Made by a program: the position numbers and the translations under genes. The notes beneath the pieces were generated by a model. The model worked only from the letters and a program-made list of their open reading frames with translations. It did no database searches and was not told the origin of the DNA. From Legionella sp. PC997 (GTDB taxonomy: Bacteria; Pseudomonadota; Gammaproteobacteria; Legionellales; Legionellaceae): a DNA stretch of 64,000 nt. Where the stretch lies: NCBI RefSeq assembly GCF_014109825.1, contig NZ_CP059576.1, positions 729,001 through 793,000 on the forward strand. The letters are read 5' to 3'. Shown here piece by piece: positions 14,613 to 22,873 of the stretch (its first letter is position 1; every line of letters begins with the position of its first letter).

Positions 14613-15170
14613 ATGAGAATATTAGAAACAGAACGATTATTTCTGCGGACTTTTCAAGAAAATGATGTGGAATCATTAATTGCCATTAGCCAGGACGAAA
14701 AAGTCATGCAGTTTTTTCCTGCCATACCTACTCGAGAAGAAATCATTGCATTCATAGATAGAATAATTACACATCAAGAAGAAAAAAATTTCTCCCTATA
14801 TGCTGCTGAAATTAAAAATACTGGTGAGATGATAGGTTTTGTAGGTTTGTTTACAGCAACATTTAAAGCTCATTTTACTCCTGCTATTGAAATTGGTTGG
14901 CGTTTATCTTCAAAACACTGGAACCAAGGTTATGCAACAGAGGCCGCCAAAGCAGTCCTTGATTATGCTTTTAGGAAACTAGATTTGGATGAAGTTGTCT
15001 CGTTTACATCCGAATTAAATAAGCCGTCTATTCGAGTAATGCAAAAGATCGGATTACATACCAATTCAGAAGATAATTTTGATAACCCTAAAGTACCGTC
15101 AGGTAGCCCTTTAATGGGGCATGTGTTGTATAGATTAAAACGATCAGAGTATTTATCAACTCAGTATTAA
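14613..15170 (+). CDS. GNAT-family N-acetyltransferase (RimJ/RimL-like)
   Basis: This is a 185-residue acetyltransferase of the RimJ/RimL branch. It opens with the typical ETERLFLRTFQENDVESL, has MIGFVGL and IEIGWRLSSKHWNQGYATEAAKAVLDYAF, which includes the acetyl-CoA-binding loop (Gln-Gly-Tyr-Ala form), and ends with NKPSIRVMQKIGL. The family acetylates amino groups of protein N-termini, antibiotics or small molecules. The substrate is unknown. It lies 10 bp behind the 440-residue gene, and its 3' end overlaps the 3' end of the convergent methyltransferase gene by 15 bp. A role in tailoring the borosin peptide is possible but only by proximity. Confidence 0.85.
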   Translation: MRILETERLFLRTFQENDVESLIAISQDEKVMQFFPAIPTREEIIAFIDRIITHQEEKNFSLYAAEIKNTGEMIGFVGLFTATFKAHFTPAIEIGWRLSSKHWNQGYATEAAKAVLDYAFRKLDLDEVVSFTSELNKPSIRVMQKIGLHTNSEDNFDNPKVPSGSPLMGHVLYRLKRSEYLSTQY

Positions 15171-15932
15171 ATCATCAATTTTCAGATTGAGTAATTTCAG
15201 GTATTTGTTGCTAATGGCCTTTTTTTCGATCGGTGGAATATATACTGTTGTTATTGAAGAAATAGCTGATAGTTCGAGATTACTAAGTTGTATCCATTCT
15301 ATTCGGGAAGGGCAAGTAGGAAGAGAGGGTGCCTCATAAAGACAAATGGAGTAATCTGCTGGATAGTATCCACTTAGATAATCTTTTAAAATTGATAGGT
15401 TGTTAGTTTTTTTTCCATCAGTTCTACCAAAATTTGCTACCTGCCAAAGTATTAAATGCGCATGAATATCAATGCACCGTTCAAATAATACCAGCTCTGT
15501 GGCTTCAATTGAAAAACATCCTTGATCGCCTGGATCAATTTCTAGATCACTAAACAAGCAGTCTTGGGAAGATATTGCAGGTAAAATAATTGCTTCGCCA
15601 TTATCCTGTTTAATTTGTCTCACGGCATTAAGTGCAGAATCTGCAAATACGGTAGGATGGCCGTAAAAAACAACGCATAAAATTGAAACCTTTTTATATT
15701 CTTCAATGATATGAGTTGTTAGTGCCTGATACGCTTCAACCCGTTTTTCGCTACTAAAATAGATAGAATCCAACGATTCAGAATTTTTCGCTTCTCGTTG
15801 AATCCAGTGTTTAAGGTTATCTTCATTAATGAGATAGAGTACCTTATCAGCACTTTGAATAACCCGTTTAGTTTCTTCGGTCAGATGAGAAATCGATTTT
15901 ATTCCTGACCCTACTACTATTAGTTTATGCAT
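15156..15932 (-). CDS. Split-borosin alpha-N-methyltransferase (SonM/OphMA-like)
   Basis: This 258-residue protein has the tetrapyrrole-methylase fold but resembles the peptide-backbone methyltransferases of borosin RiPPs. It shows VVGSG at residues 6-10, FYGHPTVFA near 89-97, PAISSQDCLFSDLEIDPG near 120, ILWQVA, LYEAPSLP and TVYIPP, all in the order I recall for SonM of Shewanella. Tyr58, Arg64 and Tyr68 keep the Y-x5-R-x3-Y spacing of the catalytic residues of OphMA. The enzyme uses SAM to methylate backbone amides of a precursor peptide. Its start overlaps the 61-codon precursor gene by ATGCATAA. It is clearly too specialised for a cobalamin or sirohaem enzyme, and no other tetrapyrrole gene is near. 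Confidence 0.85.
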   Translation of the reverse strand: MHKLIVVGSGIKSISHLTEETKRVIQSADKVLYLINEDNLKHWIQREAKNSESLDSIYFSSEKRVEAYQALTTHIIEEYKKVSILCVVFYGHPTVFADSALNAVRQIKQDNGEAIILPAISSQDCLFSDLEIDPGDQGCFSIEATELVLFERCIDIHAHLILWQVANFGRTDGKKTNNLSILKDYLSGYYPADYSICLYEAPSLPTCPSRIEWIQLSNLELSAISSITTVYIPPIEKKAISNKYLKLLNLKIDDLILS

Positions 15933-16110
15933 TAACTCGCTTTATATTAACTATCTTATTGCTATCAGGCTGATACTGTTTTTGTATTGAGACTATTTTA
16001 TTAGAATAAGCCTGCCTCTGTGTATTTTGATTAGTGTTTAACAATAAATTTTTGTGGCTTATCAAATACTCATTTCCTACAGCGGCTTCAAGTTCTTCCA
16101 TTAAACTCAT
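15925..16110 (-). CDS. Candidate borosin precursor peptide with duplicated core
   Basis: This 61-residue peptide is encoded directly upstream of the methyltransferase and overlaps it by 8 bp. AAAAGGT lies about 8 bases before the ATG. The leader is a short acidic helix (MSLMEELEAAVGNEYL) followed by a polar Asn/Gln stretch. The C-terminal half contains the same heptad twice, SNKIVSI at residues 36-42 and SNKIVNI at 50-56, spaced 14 residues apart. Beta-branched hydrophobic residues of this kind are favoured backbone N-methylation sites; the SonA core has a similar YLVIS. The leader is shorter than the helical borosin-binding domain of SonA, so recognition may differ. Assignment as precursor rests on position, size and the repeated core. 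Confidence 0.75.
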   Translation of the reverse strand: MSLMEELEAAVGNEYLISHKNLLLNTNQNTQRQAYSNKIVSIQKQYQPDSNKIVNIKRVNA

Positions 16111-16212
16111 TTGATGTACCTTTTATTAAACTTTGATAGCCATTGTACAAATAAAATTCTTATAGGTATAGCCTAAAAAAACAATTGCAGTGATTTACTC
16201 ATTATGCTCTAA

Positions 16213-16235
16213 TAACTACTCGTATCGAGTAGTTA
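16213..16235. promoter_or_regulatory. Operator candidate O2 before the excisionase-like gene
   Basis: Arms TAACTACTCG and CGAGTAGTTA flank TAT, the same half-sites as O1 at 2079-2101. One further pair extends the arms (16212-16236). A possible -10 (TATGAT, 16234-16239) overlaps the right arm, and the start codon at 16266 is 30 bp away. Binding here would block transcription of the excisionase-integrase pair. Confidence 0.75.
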
Positions 16236-16265
16236 TGATTTGAGAATTACAGGAGTTGAGAAGTC

Positions 16266-16634
16266 ATGAGCAATATTCATCTAATCCCCCGTTTGATTCG
16301 CTTAAGAGATGCTCCTACCTATGTAGGTATGGATCGACACAGATTTAATAAAGACGTTAGACCAAATTTGGTAGAAATTCCGATGGGAATTCAGGGAATT
16401 GCATTTGATCGACTTGATTTAGACGCATGGGTCGACGATTATATACAGTGTAGTGGTCGTCCTGCGGTAACCAAGCATAGGAGTTTGGAACAATGGGACG
16501 AAAAAAATCGCCGGGTCTCTTCAAAAGAGGTGACTATTGGCACATCGATAAAGCGGTCTTTGGATGCAGAATTCGAGAAAGCACTGGTACGGGCAACCTC
16601 GAAGAAGCAGAAAAATACTTTACAAAACGTATAG
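16266..16634 (+). CDS. Excisionase-like small DNA-binding protein
   Basis: This 122-residue protein opens with IRLRDAPTYVGMDRHRFNKDVRPNL, a winged-helix pattern of the AlpA/excisionase type, and then IAFDRLDLDAWVDDYI, the usual end of that domain (about residues 10-65). The remainder is charged and overlaps the integrase gene by 142 bp in another frame. It is preceded by AGGAG and by operator O2. Small proteins at this position direct integrase towards excision. The long overlap means that the last 47 residues share DNA with the integrase N-terminus and may be of little functional importance. Confidence 0.65.
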   Translation: MSNIHLIPRLIRLRDAPTYVGMDRHRFNKDVRPNLVEIPMGIQGIAFDRLDLDAWVDDYIQCSGRPAVTKHRSLEQWDEKNRRVSSKEVTIGTSIKRSLDAEFEKALVRATSKKQKNTLQNV

Positions 16635-17620
16635 AAGAAATAAGGCAAGCGAGTGTTTTTGGAGTAAGACCCAAACGCACGTTTATGGAAGCAGCCATTA
16701 AATTTTTGGATGAAAACCAACATAAGCGAAGCATTGATTCTGATGCAGGGCGTTTACGTGTTCTGGTTCAGTATATTGGTAAAATGCCTTTAGACTCGAT
16801 TCATATGGGAACTTTACAGCCATTTATTGATGGGCGACGTCAGGATCAGGTTAAAACAAGAACGATTAACCATGGTCTAAAAATAGTTCGTCGAATTTGT
16901 AATTTGGCTGCAACCGAGTGGATTGATGAGTTTGGGCTGACTTGGTTGCTGAATGCCCCCAAAATTAAATTGCTGCCAGAAGATGATTTACGCAAACCTT
17001 ATCCACTAAGTTGGGATGAGCAACATAGACTCTTTGCAGAGTTGCCTGTGCATTTAGAGCAAATGGCGCTATTTGCAGTGAATACTGGATGTAGAGAAAG
17101 TGAAGTATGTCACTTGCAATGGGATTGGGAAATTAAGCTTCCTCAATTGCCGCATCTGTTAGTGTTCATCATTCCCCCTGAAATGGTTAAAAATGGTGAA
17201 GAGCGCTTGGTAGTCTGTAATCAAACGGCAAAATCGGTAGTTGATAGCCAAAGAGGAAAACATAAACAGTTTGTGTTTACCTTTAAAGGCAATCCGATTA
17301 CCCGAATAAATAATACAGGTTGGAAAGAAGCTCGTAAGAAAGCTGGTTTGGAGTTTGTGCGTGTTCATGATCTGAAACATACCTTTGGTAGACGATTAAG
17401 ATCTGTTGGAGTGAGTTTTGAAGACAGGCAAGATCTGCTTGGGCATCGTTCAGGTCGTATTACAACGCATTACTCATCAGCTGAATTGCAGAATCTATAT
17501 GAAGCTGGAAACAAGGTTTGCGAAAAGCAACAAAGTGGGGTGGTTCTCACGTTACTTCGTAATCCAAATAATAGAAAAGAAAAAGATACATCTCACGGAC
17601 GTAAGGTAGTTAGTTTATGA
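16493..17620 (+). CDS. int: Tyrosine recombinase (ICE integrase)
   Basis: This 375-residue site-specific recombinase starts MGRKKSPGLFKRGDYWHIDK, the usual N-terminus of tRNA-targeting integrases, with AGGAG 9 bases upstream. An Arm/SAM-like N-terminal domain reaches to about residue 150. The catalytic domain has Arg in NTGCRESEVCHL, HDLKHTFGRRL, LLGHRSGRITTHYS with the nucleophilic tyrosine, and ends near the C-terminus. In the HxxR box the arginine is replaced by lysine (HDLK), a variant I have seen in related integrases. It ends 92 bp from the 3' end of a tRNA gene, which is the presumed attachment site. It drives integration and, with the small upstream protein, excision of the ICE. Confidence 0.92.
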   Translation: MGRKKSPGLFKRGDYWHIDKAVFGCRIRESTGTGNLEEAEKYFTKRIEEIRQASVFGVRPKRTFMEAAIKFLDENQHKRSIDSDAGRLRVLVQYIGKMPLDSIHMGTLQPFIDGRRQDQVKTRTINHGLKIVRRICNLAATEWIDEFGLTWLLNAPKIKLLPEDDLRKPYPLSWDEQHRLFAELPVHLEQMALFAVNTGCRESEVCHLQWDWEIKLPQLPHLLVFIIPPEMVKNGEERLVVCNQTAKSVVDSQRGKHKQFVFTFKGNPITRINNTGWKEARKKAGLEFVRVHDLKHTFGRRLRSVGVSFEDRQDLLGHRSGRITTHYSSAELQNLYEAGNKVCEKQQSGVVLTLLRNPNNRKEKDTSHGRKVVSL

Positions 17621-17712
17621 GTTTGTGTCTACTGTGCCCCACAAAATCCCCACAATGGTTTTTGAGGGGTTGGGATAATCGATTGCAAGTTGTTGATTTT
17701 ACTGACTTTAAT

Positions 17713-17789
17713 TGGTGGGCCCACTAGGACTTGAACCTAGGACCAACGGATTATGAGTCCGCTGCTCTGACCAACTGAGCTATGGGCCC
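17713..17789 (-). tRNA. tRNA with CAU anticodon, probably tRNA-Ile2 (lysidine type)
   Basis: On the minus strand the acceptor arm GGGCCCA pairs with TGGGCCC followed by A and a genomically encoded CCA. The anticodon loop is CTCATAA, so the anticodon is CAT. The T-arm contains GGTTCAAGTCC. The acceptor has C4-G69 and C5-G68 pairs, as in E. coli ileX and unlike elongator tRNA-Met, so lysidine-modified tRNA-Ile2 is more likely than tRNA-Met. Its 3' end faces the integrase gene and is the presumed right attachment site. Confidence 0.92.
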
Positions 17790-17861
17790 GGAGAGGGGGT
17801 CATTTTAAACTTAATTTGCTTAATGTTCTAGTTTTTTTTGTGATTTTTTTAGAGTGTTTTT

Positions 17862-17926
17862 CCTCTCCCATTAGGGAGAGGGGAGGGAAGGGAAAGAGGC
17901 ATCACAAATTCCTTTTTCCTTCCCCT
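17862..17926. other. Two GA/CT-rich inverted repeats downstream of rpoD
   Basis: CCTCTCCC and GGGAGAGG (17862-17881) form a perfect 8-bp hairpin with loop ATTA. A second, imperfect purine/pyrimidine repeat lies at 17884-17926. In the rpoD direction the first hairpin is followed by A residues rather than T, so it is not a textbook terminator for rpoD. Confidence 0.35.
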
Positions 17927-17938
17927 TAATTTGGATCA

Positions 17939-19804
17939 CTAACCTTCATCGCCTTCTAAGAAGCTTCTCAGCTTTTCTGAACGAGATGGGTGGCGTAGTT
18001 TGCGGAGCGCTTTGGCTTCGATCTGACGAATCCGCTCGCGGGTTACGTCAAATTGTTTGCCTACTTCTTCCAAAGTATGGTCGGTATTCATTTCAATACC
18101 AAAACGCATGCGGAGTACTTTAGCTTCTCTTGGCGTTAAAGTTTCCAAGATTTCTAAAGTGGCTTCACGCAGACCTTCGGCGGTTGCCATGTCGATTGGC
18201 GATTCGATGTTATTGTCTTCAATAAAATCACCTAAGTGCGAATCATCATCGTCACCGACTGGGGTTTCCATGGAAATAGGTTCTTTGGCAATTTTTAACA
18301 CTTTACGAATCTTGTCTTCGCTTAATTCCATTTTTTCAGCCAATTCTTCAGGTGTGGCTTCACGGCCAGTTTCCTGCAGAATTTGTCGGGAAATACGGTT
18401 CAGCTTGTTAATCGTTTCGATCATGTGTACCGGAATACGGATGGTACGGGCCTGATCGGCAATCGAACGAGTAATTGCCTGTCTAATCCACCATGTTGCA
18501 TAAGTAGAGAATTTGTACCCTCGGCGGTATTCAAATTTATCTACTGCTTTCATCAAACCGATGTTGCCTTCTTGAATTAAATCAAGGAATTGCAAGCCAC
18601 GATTGGTGTATTTTTTAGCAATGGAAATTACCAAACGTAAGTTTGCTTCAACCATTTCTTTTTTGGCGCGTCGTGCTTTGGCTTCGCCAATCGACATTTT
18701 ACGATTGATGTCTTTAATTTCACCAATGGTTAAGCCGTATTCGATTTCGAACGCGACCAATCGAGATTGGATGCGCAAAATTTCCTCGGTATATTCCTCG
18801 ATACGGACCATATCGAGTTTTTTGCCGTGTTTGCTGATAATGGAATTGAGCCATTCCATATCGGTTTCCTGACCTGGAAATGTATCAATAAATAGTTTCC
18901 GTGGAATACGCGCTTTTTCTATGCAAAGACGCATAATGCTGCGCTCAAATTCTCGAATGTGGTTACGCAACTGACGGAAATGACGTGTTAAGCGATCTAC
19001 CTGTCTTGACGTTAGCTTGAGCTTTAAGAATGACTCAGACATGGATTCCAATGCTTTTTCGCTTTTAGCATGTTCTCTGCCAAATTCTTTTAAAGCAGCG
19101 GCAGCAACTTCATAAGTTTCACGTAATTCATCAAAATAAATTTTAGCTTGCTCTGGATTTGGGCCATCATCGACTTCTCCCAAACCGCCACCTTCGCCTT
19201 CTTCATCTTCTTCATCAGACAGCAGTAATTCACTCACTTGCTCTTCATCAAGCATAGAGCCAATACTCGAAGCAGGAGCTATTTCATCTTCCACATCAGA
19301 GAAACCACTGATAATTTCATTCAAACGAATTTCTTGAGCATTGAAACGATCGTAATCGTCAAGCACTAACTGGACCGTTTCTGGGTAATGAGCTAAAGAC
19401 TTAAGGACTTGATAAATACCTTCTTCAATCCGTTTCGCAATGCGGATTTCACCTTCACGGGTCAACAGCTCGACGGTGCCCATTTCACGCATGTACATAC
19501 GAACTGGATCGGTAGTACGACCCGTTTCTTTGTCGACAGAGGCCAGCACCATTGCGGCTTCTTCGATATCAGGTACTTCTTCAGTATTCAGCAGAAGTGC
19601 CAATTCATCATCACCGGGCGGCAATTCAAAGACTTTGATGTTCATGCCTTCAAGCATGCTGATAATTACATCAAAATGTTCTGTATCGACGATATTAGGC
19701 AGCAAGTCATTGATTTGACTGTAAGTCAAATAACCTTGCTCCTTGCCTAGGCTGATGACTTTGGTTATCTGTGAGCTTTGCTGTTCTTGATCATTCATGG
19801 TCAT
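17939..19804 (-). CDS. rpoD: RNA polymerase sigma factor RpoD (sigma-70)
   Basis: This is the principal sigma factor, 621 residues when started at ATG 19804 ([16 protein letters not shown] 6 bases upstream). ATG 19798 is equally plausible, and the open frame extends to 19846. Region 1.1 is at the N-terminus, followed by region 1.2 ([19 protein letters not shown]), an acidic non-conserved insert with a [11 protein letters not shown] stretch, region 2 ([20 protein letters not shown] and [10 protein letters not shown]), region 3, and region 4 with [22 protein letters not shown]. It directs core RNA polymerase to housekeeping promoters. It lies directly after dnaG on the same strand, the classical macromolecular synthesis arrangement, but with a 260-bp gap that may hold its own promoter. 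Confidence 0.98.
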   Translation of the reverse strand: MTMNDQEQQSSQITKVISLGKEQGYLTYSQINDLLPNIVDTEHFDVIISMLEGMNIKVFELPPGDDELALLLNTEEVPDIEEAAMVLASVDKETGRTTDPVRMYMREMGTVELLTREGEIRIAKRIEEGIYQVLKSLAHYPETVQLVLDDYDRFNAQEIRLNEIISGFSDVEDEIAPASSIGSMLDEEQVSELLLSDEEDEEGEGGGLGEVDDGPNPEQAKIYFDELRETYEVAAAALKEFGREHAKSEKALESMSESFLKLKLTSRQVDRLTRHFRQLRNHIREFERSIMRLCIEKARIPRKLFIDTFPGQETDMEWLNSIISKHGKKLDMVRIEEYTEEILRIQSRLVAFEIEYGLTIGEIKDINRKMSIGEAKARRAKKEMVEANLRLVISIAKKYTNRGLQFLDLIQEGNIGLMKAVDKFEYRRGYKFSTYATWWIRQAITRSIADQARTIRIPVHMIETINKLNRISRQILQETGREATPEELAEKMELSEDKIRKVLKIAKEPISMETPVGDDDDSHLGDFIEDNNIESPIDMATAEGLREATLEILETLTPREAKVLRMRFGIEMNTDHTLEEVGKQFDVTRERIRQIEAKALRKLRHPSRSEKLRSFLEGDEG

Positions 19805-20066
19805 AGGCACTTCTCTAGGGACAATTGGATATTTCCTAAAAAACAATGGAATCTACAGTATCTATAACACTAATTGGATTTAGATTGCTTCTTTAGGGTT
19901 ACAAAACCTTACAATTATAAACCTTGATACTGCAACATACCAGTAGTTTTTCATCGCTTTTTTCTGAACACCTTCTTTACAAGATTTTAGCACATTATGA
20001 ACAACTCCAAGAGTTGGGGTTAATACCAATTGCAAAGCAATAAACTTATTCAAGCTAAATACCACT

Positions 20067-21785
20067 TCAAATATGGCGTTCTTTTAACATTTCTTGTAAT
20101 TTTATTCGTTCTATTTCACTCAATCCTTGCTGACGTGATTTATTAATCAACTGACGTATGGTTAATTCGCGATTTTGCTTTTGTAAAAAAAGCATAATAT
20201 CGATAAATTCTTTAACTAATTCTGGTTCTGGAACCAGATGTTCCCAAGCTGCTAGCTTGTTCATGGAGCCAAAGTAAGGATGATCACGCCAGGATTCAAT
20301 AAGGGTTGCGGTAGTCGCCTGTGGATTGTTTGCCAATTGCTGTAACACCTGCAAGAGGATCTCATGTTCTTGCGGATCGAAAAGCTCAAGGTTGATTTTG
20401 GGTTTAATCTGAGCATAAATTTCTGGATGTTGGAGTAGCAATGCCACCGCGATACGCATCGGCGTACGCGCAATAGTCATCACCTGTTCCTGTTGAGGGG
20501 TTTTAGACTCCTCAGTAATTAATTGATTCAGTCGATGCGTTTCGATATGGGTTAAACGTGCCAAATCTTCAATGAGCAATTGTTTGTATGACCCTTCATC
20601 CATCTTTTGTAAGAACGGCTTGGCCAAATTAATGAGTTGCGTTTTTCCTGAGGGGCGAAGTAGATTGAGATCTTTGGCTAAGCTGTCAAAAAGAAAACGA
20701 TGTAATGGGGTGGCTTGATTGATACGATTTAAAAAATTTTCTTTGCCTTCCTGGCGAACCAAGCTGTCCGGATCCTGACTATCTGGCAAAAACATAAAAC
20801 TGGCATCGAGCCCTAAGTTCAAATGAGACAGGCTGCTTTCTAGCGCGCGCCATGCGGCTTGTCTTCCTGCATTATCCCCATCAAAACAAAAAATCAGTGA
20901 TTTGGTGTGTTTGGCCAGCAGCTGAATATGATAAGTACTGGTTGCTGTGCCTAAGGTGGCTACTGCATTCATAATTCCGTGTTGGGCTAAAGCAATCACA
21001 TCCATATAGCCTTCAACCACAATGATGTATTCAATGGTCTTTTGCTGGCTTAGAATTTGATGCAAGCCATATAATTCCCTGCTTTTTTGAAAAATCACCG
21101 TTTCAGGAGAATTGAGGTATTTGGGTTTTTGGTCCTTATCGAGGACGCGTCCGCCAAAGCCTATAATTCGCCCATGGCGGTCATGAATGGGGAACATGAT
21201 CCGGTTACGATACCGATCATAGATTTTTCCATCATCGTTTTTAATCAACATCCCAGTAGTCAGAAGTTCGCGTTGATTGCGAGGAAACGCTTTTTCGAGG
21301 TTATGCCAACCTTCGCTTGCATAACCTAACTGGTACAGCTTTGCAATTTCTCCGCTTAAACCTCTTCCTCGCAAATAATCAATTGCCGGTTGCCCTTCAT
21401 GTTTTAATTTTTTTTGATAATAAAGACTGACATTCGCCAGGAGTTTATAAAGATCCTGAGAGGAATTATTTTTCTCGTTTTGTTTGTCTCGAGGAATAGT
21501 TAAACCCACGCGGGTAGCTAGAGTTTCAACTGCATCAACAAATCCCTGATTAAGGTAATTCATGACAAAGCTGATCGCATTGCCTGATGCACCACAGCCA
21601 AAGCAGTGATAAAACTGTTTTTTAGCAACAACGTTAAACGAAGGGGATTTTTCGTTATGAAAAGGACAGCAGGCAATATGACTGTTCCCTCTTTTTTTCA
21701 AGGGAACATAGCTGTCAATTAGTTCAACCAGATCCGTTCGGTGGAGGAGATCATCAATGAATGGCTGCGGGATTAAGCCAGACAT
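20067..21785 (-). CDS. dnaG: DNA primase DnaG
   Basis: This 572-residue primase makes RNA primers at the replication fork. The N-terminal zinc ribbon is CCPFHNEKSPSF...CFGCG (residues 38-65), the TOPRIM domain has VVEGYMDVIAL and FCFDGDNAGRQAA (about 255-310), and the C-terminal part (after residue 430) is the DnaB helicase-interacting domain. Length matches the family. It stands between yqeY (8-bp gap) and rpoD, in the conserved rpsU-dnaG-rpoD order with yqeY inserted. Confidence 0.97.
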   Translation of the reverse strand: MSGLIPQPFIDDLLHRTDLVELIDSYVPLKKRGNSHIACCPFHNEKSPSFNVVAKKQFYHCFGCGASGNAISFVMNYLNQGFVDAVETLATRVGLTIPRDKQNEKNNSSQDLYKLLANVSLYYQKKLKHEGQPAIDYLRGRGLSGEIAKLYQLGYASEGWHNLEKAFPRNQRELLTTGMLIKNDDGKIYDRYRNRIMFPIHDRHGRIIGFGGRVLDKDQKPKYLNSPETVIFQKSRELYGLHQILSQQKTIEYIIVVEGYMDVIALAQHGIMNAVATLGTATSTYHIQLLAKHTKSLIFCFDGDNAGRQAAWRALESSLSHLNLGLDASFMFLPDSQDPDSLVRQEGKENFLNRINQATPLHRFLFDSLAKDLNLLRPSGKTQLINLAKPFLQKMDEGSYKQLLIEDLARLTHIETHRLNQLITEESKTPQQEQVMTIARTPMRIAVALLLQHPEIYAQIKPKINLELFDPQEHEILLQVLQQLANNPQATTATLIESWRDHPYFGSMNKLAAWEHLVPEPELVKEFIDIMLFLQKQNRELTIRQLINKSRQQGLSEIERIKLQEMLKERHI

Positions 21786-21793
21786 GTTGCTCC

Positions 21794-22237
21794 TTAGCTT
21801 AATTGGGCCTTAATCATGGCACTAACATGAGCCATATCAGCACGTCCTTGCAAGCTAGGCTTTAAGATTGCCATTACTTTACCCATGTCAGCCATTTTTT
21901 CAGCTCCAGTTGAAGCAATAGCATCTTGAACCATTTGTTTTATTTCTGCTTCAGATAAAGGCTCTGGTAAATATTTTTTAATAATATCCAATTCAAATTG
22001 TTCTTGGGCAACTAAATCATTACGATTCGCTTTTTCGTATTGCGCTATAGATTCTTTGCGTTGTTTGCTCATTTTATCCAGAATTACCAACATACGCTCA
22101 TCATCCACTTCAATGCGCTCGTCCACTTCGACTTGTTTTACTGCTGCAGTAATTAAACGAAGTGTAGATAAAAGCTCTTTATCCTTAGCCCGCATTGCAT
22201 CTTTGACATCGTTATTGAGACGTTCTTTAATTGTCAT
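21794..22237 (-). CDS. YqeY-like protein (GatB/YqeY domain)
   Basis: This 147-residue protein starts MTIKERLNNDVKDAMRAKDK and has QRKESIAQYEKANRNDLVAQEQFELDII and YLPEPLSEAEI, the typical YqeY signature. The C-terminal half matches the tRNA-binding tail domain of GatB, and the family is thought to bind tRNA or act with amidotransferases, but its role is unproven. It is 8 bp from dnaG and 200 bp after rpsU, and is commonly found at this position in gammaproteobacteria. Confidence 0.9.
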   Translation of the reverse strand: MTIKERLNNDVKDAMRAKDKELLSTLRLITAAVKQVEVDERIEVDDERMLVILDKMSKQRKESIAQYEKANRNDLVAQEQFELDIIKKYLPEPLSEAEIKQMVQDAIASTGAEKMADMGKVMAILKPSLQGRADMAHVSAMIKAQLS

Positions 22238-22347
22238 TTGTTATTCCTTAAAATCTAACGAGCAGCTCGCCCTAATTCTGGAACGGCTTTCTGGCTCATC
22301 TTGAACAAACCGAACCGTTTCTCAAGATTTTTATATATTTTGAAAAG

Positions 22348-22416
22348 CTAAAGGCCACTAGATACGACATCATAATCATAATTATTTGTGACTATGCGCT
22401 GTATATGTGGCCTTAG
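22348..22416 (-). other. Long imperfect hairpin between rpsU and yqeY
   Basis: CTAAAGGCCAC (22348-22358) and GTGGCCTTAG (22407-22416) are complementary except for one bulged base. Shorter nested arms lie within: ATAC with GTAT, and CATA-TCA with TGA-TATG. It could end rpsU transcription, regulate the step from rpsU to dnaG-rpoD expression, or be a small repeated element. Confidence 0.4.
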
Positions 22417-22439
22417 TAAAAAATACAGGACAGAGAATC

Positions 22440-22670
22440 CTATTTACGTCGGCGTTTTCCGCCTTGTTGTTTTGCTGTCATATCACGAGAAATTTTCTTC
22501 AGATGACGTTTTACCGCTGCTGCTTGTTTGCGTTTACGCTCAGCAGTTGGTTTTTCATAAAATTCACGACGGCGTAATTCGGTTAAAATACCGGCTTTTT
22601 CACAAGAGCGCTTGAAACGGCGCAATGCATATTCTGGATTTTCGCCTTCTTTGACGCGAACGGTAGGCAT
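22440..22670 (-). CDS. rpsU: Ribosomal protein bS21
   Basis: This 76-residue small-subunit protein starts at [21 protein letters not shown]. The open frame extends further upstream, but homology begins at ATG 22670. It is strongly basic, with [16 protein letters not shown] and an Arg/Lys tail. bS21 sits near the anti-Shine-Dalgarno region of 16S rRNA and assists initiation. It is the first gene of the rpsU-yqeY-dnaG-rpoD series and is divergent from tsaD. Confidence 0.97.
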   Translation of the reverse strand: MPTVRVKEGENPEYALRRFKRSCEKAGILTELRRREFYEKPTAERKRKQAAAVKRHLKKISRDMTAKQQGGKRRRK

Positions 22671-22873
22671 TAAACTAGTCCTCTGGTTATTTGATCTTAA
22701 TAGGTGGGCAATTCTAGTGCTAGTTGAAGCACTCGTCAAGTTTTAAGTAGATAAATTTTATTTTTAACTCAGTTAGAGCTCTTTTGAAACTCAGGGGAAA
22801 GAGGGATCGTTTCGTCGAAAAGGTGCTTAAATATGTGATACAATGGTTGAATTTTTTTATCAGGCTCTAATTT

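Noticed and set aside
15156-15932. Cobalamin/sirohaem methylase of a vitamin pathway
   Set aside because: Motif order, the Tyr/Arg/Tyr triad and the linked small repeat-core ORF fit peptide N-methyltransferases, and no tetrapyrrole gene is near.
17159-17380. Minus-strand ORF within the integrase
   Set aside because: Antisense shadow in the catalytic domain of a well-supported integrase gene.
17862-17881. Rho-independent terminator for rpoD
   Set aside because: The hairpin is good, but on the rpoD strand it is followed by A residues; it was kept as an inverted repeat only.
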